From: Alphaproteobacteria bacterium
GTDB taxonomy: Bacteria > Pseudomonadota > Alphaproteobacteria > SMXP01
NCBI GenBank assembly: GCA_028280675.1
Contig: JANQLI010000118.1
Location: 1 to 5,384, forward strand
Length of the DNA: 5,384 nt
Reading direction: 5' to 3'
This document shows, piece by piece, positions 1 to 5,203 of this stretch (positions are counted from its first letter, which is position 1; each line of letters opens with the position of its first letter). The position numbers were made by a program, and so were the translations under genes. Below the pieces are notes generated by a model that was given only the letters and a program-made list of their open reading frames with translations, searched no databases and was not told the DNA's origin.

Positions 1-1144
1 TAAACTTGGCGGCCTAAACGGATTTGACATTACGAATGAGAATAAGCTCTATGGCCCGCTTTTCTTCCGTGGGCAGATTGTTGAAGTGGACCTTGACACA
101 GGCGGCGTCACGACACTCGCCTCTGGCATCAAACGTCCGGCGGCGGTGAATCTTGATCAAGACGGTCATATTATCGGCGTCGATATTGATACAGGCGAGG
201 TGTTCAAAGTCGATCCCGCGACCGGTGACAAACGCACCCTCACTACGCTGATGCCGCCGCTTGATAATCTCGCCATTTCCGATGAGGGACTGATCTATAT
301 TTCCAATCCAGCCTTTAACGGGATTACCGAGCTCAATCCAAACACCAACACAACACGAAACGTGGTGTTTGGCGGTATGAGCTCGCCCGGCGGGGTTGCC
401 ATGGTAGACGCAGATGGGCGCAAACAAATTCTTGCCTCTGACTTTTGGGACAATCGTCTGATTGACGCTGAGACCGGCGAGATCACCCTTCTTGAGGTTG
501 AAGGCGGCCTCGCGGGCGCGTCTTACATTGCCGCCGATGACGCCTATTTTTATGCCTCGGCCATTTGGCCCGTGCCTGCCGTGCAAATCATTGATCGCGC
601 GACATTAAAAACCGTCAAAATGATTGCGGGCTTCAAAGCGCCTTATGCCATTGCACCCTTGCCAGATGGACGGTTTTTGGTAGCGGATTATGGCGCTGGT
701 CACATTGTCGAAATCAGCGCCGATGCGAAACGGACAAAGACAATTATCGCCGACAATCTTCGTGGCCCCGTTGGACTCGCCGTTGCCGATTCTGCGTATG
801 TCTATGTCAGCGAATATGATGCGGGCACGATCTCAAAAATCGCCCTCGCAGATGGTCAGCGCGACGTTATCCTCACAGATCTGTTGGAACCAGAAGGTCT
901 TGCCCTCAATATTGATGGCCGCCTGCTCTATACCGAGGTCGGCCATAATCGGGTACGCCTCTTTGATCCAACAACTGGCGCAAACCGAACCGTTGCGTCT
1001 TTTCTCGCAATGGGTTTAACCGGTTGGGACGCCATGCCAGCCCCTTTCATTCCGTCGGGCCTGACCGTCGATCGTAACGGGGATATTTATGTGGCATCCG
1101 ACATCAAAAACGCGCTTTACCGGCTCATGCCGGTCAAACCGTAA
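1..1144 (+). CDS. SMP-30/NHL-type beta-propeller protein, 5' end missing
   Basis: The reading frame is open from base 2, so the gene starts before the window; 380 residues are visible. The GTG at base 86 is probably internal: the residues before it (NGFDI at 6-10, then LYGPLFFRGQIVEVD at 16-30) already form a blade-like unit continuous with what follows. Blade-like units recur, each pairing a proline/glycine turn and a 'DG.(I/L)Y' strand with a 'G.I.(E/K)(V/I)' strand, at visible residues about 45-71, 87-112, 213-239, 255-280, 296-322 and 350-375. This pattern is typical of SMP-30/gluconolactonase/LRE-like and NHL propellers. Some of these hydrolyse lactones using bound divalent metal, and others only bind ligands. 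I cannot assign the metal ligands, so no reaction is claimed. Any signal peptide lies outside the window. The gene ends with TAA 27 bases before the serine hydrolase, which suggests one transcript. Confidence 0.85.
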   Translation, partial: KLGGLNGFDITNENKLYGPLFFRGQIVEVDLDTGGVTTLASGIKRPAAVNLDQDGHIIGVDIDTGEVFKVDPATGDKRTLTTLMPPLDNLAISDEGLIYISNPAFNGITELNPNTNTTRNVVFGGMSSPGGVAMVDADGRKQILASDFWDNRLIDAETGEITLLEVEGGLAGASYIAADDAYFYASAIWPVPAVQIIDRATLKTVKMIAGFKAPYAIAPLPDGRFLVADYGAGHIVEISADAKRTKTIIADNLRGPVGLAVADSAYVYVSEYDAGTISKIALADGQRDVILTDLLEPEGLALNIDGRLLYTEVGHNRVRLFDPTTGANRTVASFLAMGLTGWDAMPAPFIPSGLTVDRNGDIYVASDIKNALYRLMPVKP

Positions 1145-1157
1145 CAACATCATCTCT

Positions 1158-1165
1158 AGGGGGGA
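1158..1165 (+). promoter_or_regulatory. Strong Shine-Dalgarno of the serine hydrolase
   Basis: AGGGGGGA lies six bases before the ATG at 1172, inside the 27-base gap after the propeller gene. It fixes the hydrolase start. With no visible terminator in the gap, it supports translation from a shared mRNA. Confidence 0.75.
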
Positions 1166-1171
1166 TAGACG

Positions 1172-2368
1172 ATGATCAAAAAAGGTCTTTTCAGTCTCAT
1201 AGCGCTGATCAGTGTGGGCATAGGCGGCGCCTATCTTGCTGAGCCGGTCCTATGGTCACGGTATGTCGGATTGTTCCAAACGTTCGATGACCCATCCTTT
1301 GAATATTTGCGCCCCCGCGAAGTTATTTCGGGCGGTAAGACCTATATCATCCCCGAAGCCACGGATGACGAGCACACCATCAGCAAAGAGGCCCTCAATG
1401 CCATGCGCGCCTACGCCGCCGATCAAAATTCGTTTGCGTTAATTGTCGTGCATCAGGGCAAAATCCAAACGGAATGGTATGCAGAAGGTTATGACCGCGA
1501 TCGCCTCACTCAATCGCAATCGATGCATAAAAGCGTACTACCAATTCTGATACAAGCCGCCATTGAAGATAGCGATATTGGATCGCTGAATGATCCCATC
1601 GGCGCCTATATTGAAGAATGGCAGGACGATCCGCGCGGCGCCATTACCATTACGCAACTGCTGCATATGTCGAGCGGATTGTTTGAATATCCTTTTAGTT
1701 TAAATCCGTTTACGGATGCGTTTCGCTGGCTCTTTGATGAAGACACGACGCCTGTTCTGTTGCGCACACCGCTTGATTGGACACCAGGCGAAAAGTTTGA
1801 ATATAACAATGTCAACAGTGAGCTGCTGGGCCTGATCGTTGAACGCGCGACCGGCAAACGATACAGCGCTTACGTCGAGGAAAAACTATGGCAGCCCATG
1901 GGAGCAGACCGCGCCGAATTGTGGCTCGACAGCGCAGGACGTAAAGCCCATTCGTCATGTTGCTTGCTTGCGCCTGCTATGGATTGGGCGCGTTTTGGCA
2001 TGATGATGCTGAACCGCGGCGAGGTGAACGGCACACGCATTGTTGACGCCGCGTTTATTGACAAGATGATTACGGCGTCACCAACGTTCGATTGGTACGG
2101 CTTTCAAATATGGCTTGGCTATGCGCTGGAAGAAAACCCGCGTGCCCGTTTGCTCGCAGGCGCTTATCAACGCACAGACCCCTTTGATGCGCAAGACGCC
2201 TATTATGCATCCGGCTTTGGCGGCCAGCGTGTTTACGTTGTGCCCAGCGAAGACCTTGTGATTGTGCGCATGGGCCCCTCCAGTGGACGCGCGCCTGTCA
2301 AAGACACCTGGGACAATACGTTTCTGGTGAACACAGCCTTACGTAATAAGATCACGCCGGCTGATTAA
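1172..2368 (+). CDS. Membrane-anchored serine hydrolase, beta-lactamase/NylB-like family
   Basis: This 398-residue protein belongs to the beta-lactamase-related serine hydrolases (PF00144/COG1680), which cleave amide or ester bonds through an acyl-enzyme. Residues 5-22 are a hydrophobic segment after MIKK, a likely membrane anchor or uncleaved signal, so the enzyme probably faces the periplasm. The catalytic SxxK motif is S117-M-H-K120. The second motif is Y211-N-N213, inside GEKFEYNN. A GFGGQ segment at 348-352 stands where other families have KTG or HxG. The 'ARFGMMMLNRGEVNG' stretch (273-287) is also typical. Length and motif spacing resemble 6-aminohexanoate-dimer hydrolase NylB (about 392 residues, with a Ser/Lys/Tyr triad). 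That indicates the subfamily, not the substrate; esterase or peptidase activity is equally possible. True class C beta-lactamase activity is unlikely given the missing KTG. The start is set by the strong ribosome site just upstream. Confidence 0.88.
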   Translation: MIKKGLFSLIALISVGIGGAYLAEPVLWSRYVGLFQTFDDPSFEYLRPREVISGGKTYIIPEATDDEHTISKEALNAMRAYAADQNSFALIVVHQGKIQTEWYAEGYDRDRLTQSQSMHKSVLPILIQAAIEDSDIGSLNDPIGAYIEEWQDDPRGAITITQLLHMSSGLFEYPFSLNPFTDAFRWLFDEDTTPVLLRTPLDWTPGEKFEYNNVNSELLGLIVERATGKRYSAYVEEKLWQPMGADRAELWLDSAGRKAHSSCCLLAPAMDWARFGMMMLNRGEVNGTRIVDAAFIDKMITASPTFDWYGFQIWLGYALEENPRARLLAGAYQRTDPFDAQDAYYASGFGGQRVYVVPSEDLVIVRMGPSSGRAPVKDTWDNTFLVNTALRNKITPAD

Positions 2369-2385
2369 GCAGGGACTGATTAAGC
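2361..2385. repeat. Short direct repeat across two convergent stop codons
   Basis: CTGATTAAGC occurs at 2361-2370 and again at 2376-2385. The first copy contains the TAA stop of the serine hydrolase (2366-2368). The second contains the TAA of the convergent methyltransferase, read on the minus strand (2380-2382). Only 11 bases separate the genes, and I see no strong hairpin with a T-run here. Transcription from the two sides may therefore overlap. Confidence 0.6.
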
Positions 2386-3126
2386 GGGTTTGACCGCGAT
2401 CACGCCGGTCCGCTCGCGATCTGACTCGCTGTAAGCGCGGCCTTTTTCATACGTATCGGCTTCAATATAGCCAACGTCTTCAACCACAAGACCCGCGCCT
2501 TCCGCAACGCGGCGCAAAATGTCTGGGTCCAGCATATTCATATAACGAATAGATGTGGTTTTTTGCGCGGGCTCTGGCAAATAGAGATGCGCATCGTGGA
2601 TCTCACCCGGCCATGGCTGTCCTTCGGCCTTAGCCTTTTCATAGATTGGCGCATGCTGCGCCCAAAAGCCGGTGTAAATGGTGTCGGTAATCAAAAAGGC
2701 TTTGCCGCCGGGTTTTAGCCACGACGCCATTTTCTGAACCGACTTTTCAATGGCGGGACCGTCTAGAAAATGCAGAACGCGCGCCGCCAAAAGCGCTGCA
2801 AATGTATTTTCCGGAAAATCAACCTCTGGCAACACACCCGTACACGTCGTCAAGCGCGCAAGATGTGCTTCCGGTGTCCGGTCACGCAAAATATCCACAT
2901 GTCCCTGATCCATATCACAGGCCGTCACCGTGGCGCCTGCTTCAAGTGCAGGTATAGTCGCCACCCCATAGGCACAGCCAATATCGAGGACCGGATCGCT
3001 GCATGCCCCTGCATAATCCACAAACCGACGCGAATAAGCATCCATAACCTCAGTCATAAATCCCGTATCATTCAGGGTTGGAATCATGCCCGGTATGTAT
3101 GATTTTGGCATTTCGAGCTTGGTCAT
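2380..3126 (-). CDS. Class I SAM-dependent methyltransferase
   Basis: This 248-residue protein has a Rossmann-type methyltransferase core. Motif I, the SAM-binding glycine loop, is VLDIGCAYGVAT at 46-57. The acidic residue ending beta-2 is in ACDMD (69-73). The motif IV region is LLAARVLHFLDG (112-123), followed by LKPGGKAFLITDT (137-149), the usual post-motif strand. The C-terminal half has an aromatic, acidic insertion (about 150-195) that may form the acceptor site. The substrate is not recognisable; it looks like a cytosolic small-molecule or general 'methyltransferase domain 11/25' enzyme. An in-frame GTG at 3153 would add nine residues, but I chose the ATG at 3126 because AAAGGGA sits nine bases before it. 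The gene is convergent with the serine hydrolase and divergent from the acylphosphatase, so it is probably monocistronic. Confidence 0.85.
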   Translation of the reverse strand: MTKLEMPKSYIPGMIPTLNDTGFMTEVMDAYSRRFVDYAGACSDPVLDIGCAYGVATIPALEAGATVTACDMDQGHVDILRDRTPEAHLARLTTCTGVLPEVDFPENTFAALLAARVLHFLDGPAIEKSVQKMASWLKPGGKAFLITDTIYTGFWAQHAPIYEKAKAEGQPWPGEIHDAHLYLPEPAQKTTSIRYMNMLDPDILRRVAEGAGLVVEDVGYIEADTYEKGRAYSESDRERTGVIAVKPA

Positions 3127-3135
3127 GGCGCAGCA

Positions 3136-3142
3136 TCCCTTT
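3136..3142 (-). promoter_or_regulatory. Shine-Dalgarno that sets the methyltransferase start
   Basis: On the minus strand AAAGGGA ends nine bases before the ATG at 3126. The upstream GTG alternative (3153) would place this site inside the coding region, so the ATG is preferred. Confidence 0.6.
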
Positions 3143-3237
3143 CTAGATCTCACATGCTAGCAGAAACGATTGAGCCATTGCGAACAAGCGGCAACTCAAC
3201 GTCATCCGCCACGAGAGCAATGCACCGATCCGGCATC

Positions 3238-3266
3238 TTGACCGTTGCGCAAAAACGCCGCATGAT
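3238..3266 (+). promoter_or_regulatory. Candidate sigma-70 promoter for acylphosphatase
   Basis: TTGACC (3238-3243) matches the -35 consensus at five of six bases. It is followed after 17 bases by CATGAT (3261-3266), which matches the -10 consensus at four of six. Transcription would begin near 3273, giving a short leader to the ATG at 3296. It lies in the 169-base gap between the divergent methyltransferase and acylphosphatase genes. The -10 is weak, so this is tentative. Confidence 0.4.
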
Positions 3267-3283
3267 TCTCGCACATATAACTA

Positions 3284-3289
3284 AAGGAA
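3284..3289 (+). promoter_or_regulatory. Shine-Dalgarno of acylphosphatase
   Basis: AAGGAA lies six to seven bases before the ATG at 3296. This is good spacing, and it argues against the overlapping long plus-strand frame that opens at 3154 with no ribosome site. Confidence 0.7.
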
Positions 3290-3295
3290 ACCCGC

Positions 3296-3586
3296 ATGAC
3301 ATCGGCTCAAAAAACCACACGCGTTGTGATCAAAGGCAAGGTGCAAGGTGTGTGGTTTCGCAACTGGACACAAGAGACTGCCAAACAGCTTGGTTTAAAA
3401 GGCTGGGTGCGCAATCGCAAAGACGGCACAGTGGAAGCAGTGTTCTCGGGGGCCGAAAATGCGGTGGACGCGATGGTCGCCAAATGCCACGAAGGGCCCG
3501 TGGCCGCAGAGGTCAAGACTGTCTCTGCAGAAACCTACCCGGAGCTTCCCCCACGCCCCGGCTTTCATCAAATGCCGACGCTGTAA
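3296..3586 (+). CDS. acyP: Acylphosphatase
   Basis: This 96-residue protein is close to the usual 90-100 residues of the family. Acylphosphatases are small cytosolic enzymes that hydrolyse carboxyl-phosphate bonds in acyl phosphates such as acetyl phosphate or 1,3-bisphosphoglycerate. The signature GKVQGVWFR (14-22) contains the phosphate-binding loop and catalytic Arg22. GWVRNRKDGTVEAVFSG (36-52) contains catalytic Asn40. These correspond to Arg23 and Asn41 of the well-studied muscle enzyme. The ferredoxin-like fold is expected to be complete, since no residue blocks are missing. The gene has its own Shine-Dalgarno and a candidate promoter, with a hairpin terminator 14 bases after its stop, so it is probably transcribed alone. 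Its biological role in bacteria is generally unclear and the neighbours do not clarify it. Confidence 0.95.
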   Translation: MTSAQKTTRVVIKGKVQGVWFRNWTQETAKQLGLKGWVRNRKDGTVEAVFSGAENAVDAMVAKCHEGPVAAEVKTVSAETYPELPPRPGFHQMPTL

Positions 3587-3600
3587 TGCAGGCAAAAGAA

Positions 3601-3622
3601 AAGGTGGCGCAAAGGCCACCTT
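3601..3622. terminator. Intergenic hairpin terminator shared by convergent genes
   Basis: AAGGTGGC (3601-3608) and GCCACCTT (3615-3622) form a perfect 8-bp stem around a six-base loop. Read on the minus strand, the stem runs into TTCTTTTG (TTTTCTTTT including the stem end), a proper T-tract for the PEP-CTERM gene that stops at 3647. On the plus strand the following bases (CTCAAAG) are a poor T-tract, so termination of acyP here is likely weaker. Confidence 0.75.
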
Positions 3623-3646
3623 CTCAAAGATATGTTGATATGTCAG

Positions 3647-4336
3647 TTACGCGGCGCGACGACGACGAGCTGCGAAACCGGCACCAATCAGGCCAAGACC
3701 AACCAAACCAAGAGCTGCTGGCTCTGGAACTTCTTGATCAGGACGGCTAACCGCTAAGGCATTCACGTAAAAATCTTCTGGGTCACCATTGTGAAACAGC
3801 ATGAAGTGAGTACCTGTGATATTTAGGATGGAAGGAGAGTCCATTGGAATATCGAGATACCATGCTGTAACGGAACCATCAATGTTACCGACAAAAATAT
3901 CGATGAGTTGATCACCATTAATTTCATTGTGGTTCTGATCGTCAAACCAGGCCATCTCAAGAGTAATCTCTTCTAAACCACCAGTGCGGATGTAAAGTGC
4001 TTCTCCTGCGGTGACATTATCATCAGAACTACCAGCACAATTGGATGTCTGACAGACACCGAGGCCAGCATCGCCAGCATCAAGATATGCATACACTTTT
4101 TGCTGACGGATCGAATGGAAATCTCCACCCGTTGTCCCAGTAAAGTTATACCCATCGACAATAAGGGTAATGCCATCAACTGTTGCGACCAGCGGCTGAT
4201 GTGCGCTTTCCCCTTTATAGTTAGGGTCGCCTGCATTGTCAGCCATTGACGCAAAGTCAAAAAGAGCCGCATTGGCAGAGGCGGCAAAGCCCATGGCGCC
4301 GATCGCGACTGTTACTGCTGCTAATATACGTTTCAT
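3647..4336 (-). CDS. PEP-CTERM sorting domain protein, secreted
   Basis: This 229-residue protein has both ends of an exosortase substrate. Residues 1-23 form a Sec signal peptide (MKRI, a hydrophobic core, then the cleavage motif SANA|A). The C-terminus has the PEP-CTERM tripartite signal: V-P-E-P at 203-206, a hydrophobic helix at about 208-222, and the RRRR cluster at 224-227. In this family the protein is exported, and an exosortase (EpsH/Xrt) cleaves near PEP. Products are usually linked to biofilm or extracellular polysaccharide. The mature part has a GLGVC...C...SDDNV..GE stretch (91-112, C95 and C100 possibly disulfide-bonded), a pattern I recall from other PEP-CTERM proteins, and looks rich in beta strand. 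It also has an acidic DDQNHNEINGD run (132-142). Precise function is unknown. I chose the ATG at 4336 over 4369 because it gives a canonical signal peptide and has GAGTGAG seven bases upstream. No exosortase gene lies in the window. Confidence 0.9.
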   Translation of the reverse strand: MKRILAAVTVAIGAMGFAASANAALFDFASMADNAGDPNYKGESAHQPLVATVDGITLIVDGYNFTGTTGGDFHSIRQQKVYAYLDAGDAGLGVCQTSNCAGSSDDNVTAGEALYIRTGGLEEITLEMAWFDDQNHNEINGDQLIDIFVGNIDGSVTAWYLDIPMDSPSILNITGTHFMLFHNGDPEDFYVNALAVSRPDQEVPEPAALGLVGLGLIGAGFAARRRRAA

Positions 4337-4392
4337 TGTTTTACTCACTCTAATCGTTACAGACTGCATAAACTTGCAACCGCCCCATAAAG

Positions 4393-4409
4393 AGCAAGAG
4401 GCGTGCCAA
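4393..4409 (-). promoter_or_regulatory. Sigma-54 (RpoN) -24/-12 promoter of the PEP-CTERM gene
   Basis: Read on the minus strand the sequence is TTGGCACGCCTCTTGCT. It matches the sigma-54 consensus (TTGGCACG-N4-TTGCW) at every defined position, with exactly ten bases between the GG and GC pairs. Transcription should start near 4382, about 46 bases before the ATG at 4336. Such promoters require an ATP-hydrolysing enhancer-binding activator. PEP-CTERM/exosortase systems are known to travel with the PrsK/PrsR two-component pair and RpoN, so this placement makes biological sense. Activity itself is inferred. Confidence 0.85.
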
Positions 4410-4430
4410 ATTCAATTTCCCAAAAGAATC

Positions 4431-4532
4431 AAGCTGATATAATTTTAACTAATATTTACATATGGTTAACTGTAAAAAAACCCGACGCGCTATTAACCAT
4501 ACATTTTAACGATTTCATCCGTAAGCTGATAT
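4431..4532. repeat. Direct repeat pair flanking the putative enhancer
   Basis: AAGCTGATAT occurs at 4431-4440 and 4523-4532, 92 bases apart. Both copies are followed by similar T-rich sequence. They bracket the TTAAC-rich inverted repeat. They may be accessory protein sites (for example an architectural protein) or chance in AT-rich DNA. Confidence 0.45.
4461..4501. promoter_or_regulatory. Inverted repeat, candidate enhancer site for a PrsR-like activator
   Basis: TATGGTTAA (4461-4469) and TTAACCATA (4493-4501) are perfect 9-bp inverted copies separated by 23 bases. TTAAC also occurs at 4445-4449, 4466-4470 (inside palindromic GTTAAC), 4494-4498 and 4506-4510. The repeat lies about 80-120 bases upstream of the predicted sigma-54 start, the usual distance for an enhancer-binding protein. 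The identity of the binding protein is inferred only from the PEP-CTERM context. The rest of 4337-4608 contains no credible gene. Confidence 0.5.
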
Positions 4533-4591
4533 TACTTTATATGTGCACGGACAATAGCACCGCTTCACAAGGTGTAAGAAAATTACCTTCC

Positions 4592-4610
4592 AGGGCAAAA
4601 TGCAAGCCCT
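4592..4610 (-). terminator. Weak hairpin at the end of the Lrp-family gene
   Basis: AGGGC (4592-4596) and GCCCT (4606-4610) can form a 5-bp stem with a nine-base loop, overlapping the TAG stop codon at 4609-4611. No T-run follows directly on the minus strand; ATTTTCTT comes some eight bases later. It is at best a weak terminator, so some readthrough toward the PEP-CTERM control region is possible. Confidence 0.25.
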
Positions 4611-5082
4611 AGAGCTGCACAGGAACGCCGGGCAAATCTTTTGAGGTACGAATCGTCAGAGAGGTTTTAACGCTATCTACATTTGGCGCAGATGTCAGTT
4701 TCTCCGTCAGGAAGGACTGAAAACTGGAGAGGTCTTTCGCAACAATTTTAAGGATAAAATCGATCTCACCATTCAGCATATGGCACTCGCGCACCTCAGG
4801 ATATGATGCCACTAACGCTTCAAAGGCTTGCAGGTCAGCTTCTGCCTGACTGCTCAGCCCAACCATGGCAAATACCGTCACTTCATAATTGAGCGCCTTG
4901 GGGTCAAGATCCGCATGATACCCTTTGATCACGCCTTGATTCTCCAAAGCGCGCACACGCCGCAGGCAAGGTGGCGCCGAAATTCCCACGTGCCGAGAGA
5001 GGTCTACATTGGTGATGCGCCCATCCTGTTGAAGGGCGTGAAGGATTTTCAGGTCGGTCTGATCTAATTTTATATTCGTCAT
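4609..5082 (-). CDS. Lrp/AsnC-family transcriptional regulator
   Basis: This 157-residue protein has the normal length and layout of Lrp/AsnC ('feast/famine') regulators. The N-terminal winged helix-turn-helix covers about 3-60, beginning LDQTDLKILHALQQDGR. Its recognition part is the strongly conserved GISAPPCLRRVRALENQG (33-50), then IKGYHADLDP. The C-terminal RAM/AsnC domain (about 65-145) is the ligand-binding and oligomerisation unit, with EVRECHMLNGEIDFILKI and NVDSVKTSLTIR. Members usually sense an amino acid and often repress their own gene; the effector here is unknown. I chose the ATG at 5082, where family homology starts. An upstream in-frame extension to 5250 would add 56 non-homologous residues and overlap the divergent gene. 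The ribosome site is weak. The gene is divergent from the ELM1-family gene across 121 bases and could regulate it too. Confidence 0.94.
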   Translation of the reverse strand: MTNIKLDQTDLKILHALQQDGRITNVDLSRHVGISAPPCLRRVRALENQGVIKGYHADLDPKALNYEVTVFAMVGLSSQAEADLQAFEALVASYPEVRECHMLNGEIDFILKIVAKDLSSFQSFLTEKLTSAPNVDSVKTSLTIRTSKDLPGVPVQL

Positions 5083-5141
5083 GGTTCTGTCTGGGCTTTG
5101 GTCTGGTCCCAATTTGATGTATGACACACAGACCGGGATTC

Positions 5142-5158
5142 GGGAAATTATATTACCC
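5142..5158 (-). promoter_or_regulatory. Candidate -10 box and overlapping operator of the Lrp-family gene
   Basis: On the minus strand TATAAT (5152-5147) is a perfect -10 hexamer about 65 bases before the ATG at 5082. No good -35 is visible at standard spacing. The -10 sits inside a 17-base imperfect palindrome, GGGAAATTATATTACCC, with six of eight arm positions complementary and an AT-rich centre. That form suits an Lrp-type operator and suggests autoregulation. The 121-base gap also must hold the promoter of the divergent ELM1-family gene, for which I see no clear hexamers. Confidence 0.42.
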
Positions 5159-5203
5159 AACCGCGCAAGTTTATAACTATTTCTTTGTGCAGGCTGACCA
5201 ATA

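Noticed and set aside
14..586. A 190-codon open frame on the minus strand
   Set aside because: It is antisense to the propeller gene, has no recognisable domain, and its low-complexity composition reflects the opposite strand. The plus-strand frame is clearly coding.
3154..3750. A 198-codon plus-strand open frame
   Set aside because: It overlaps acylphosphatase in another frame and runs antisense into the PEP-CTERM gene. It has no ribosome site and no family resemblance.
4569..4589. AAGGT...ACCTT hairpin downstream of the Lrp-family gene
   Set aside because: The stem is only five clean base pairs, or seven with a bulge, with no following T-tract on either strand. It is too weak to call as a separate terminator.
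4403..4612. A 69-codon plus-strand open frame in the intergenic region
   Set aside because: There is no ribosome site and no recognisable protein features, and it covers the sigma-54 promoter, the inverted repeat and the end of the regulator gene.
5100..5134. GGTCTG / CAGACC inverted repeat in the regulator leader
   Set aside because: A six-base repeat with a 23-base gap is expected by chance, and no function is suggested by its position.
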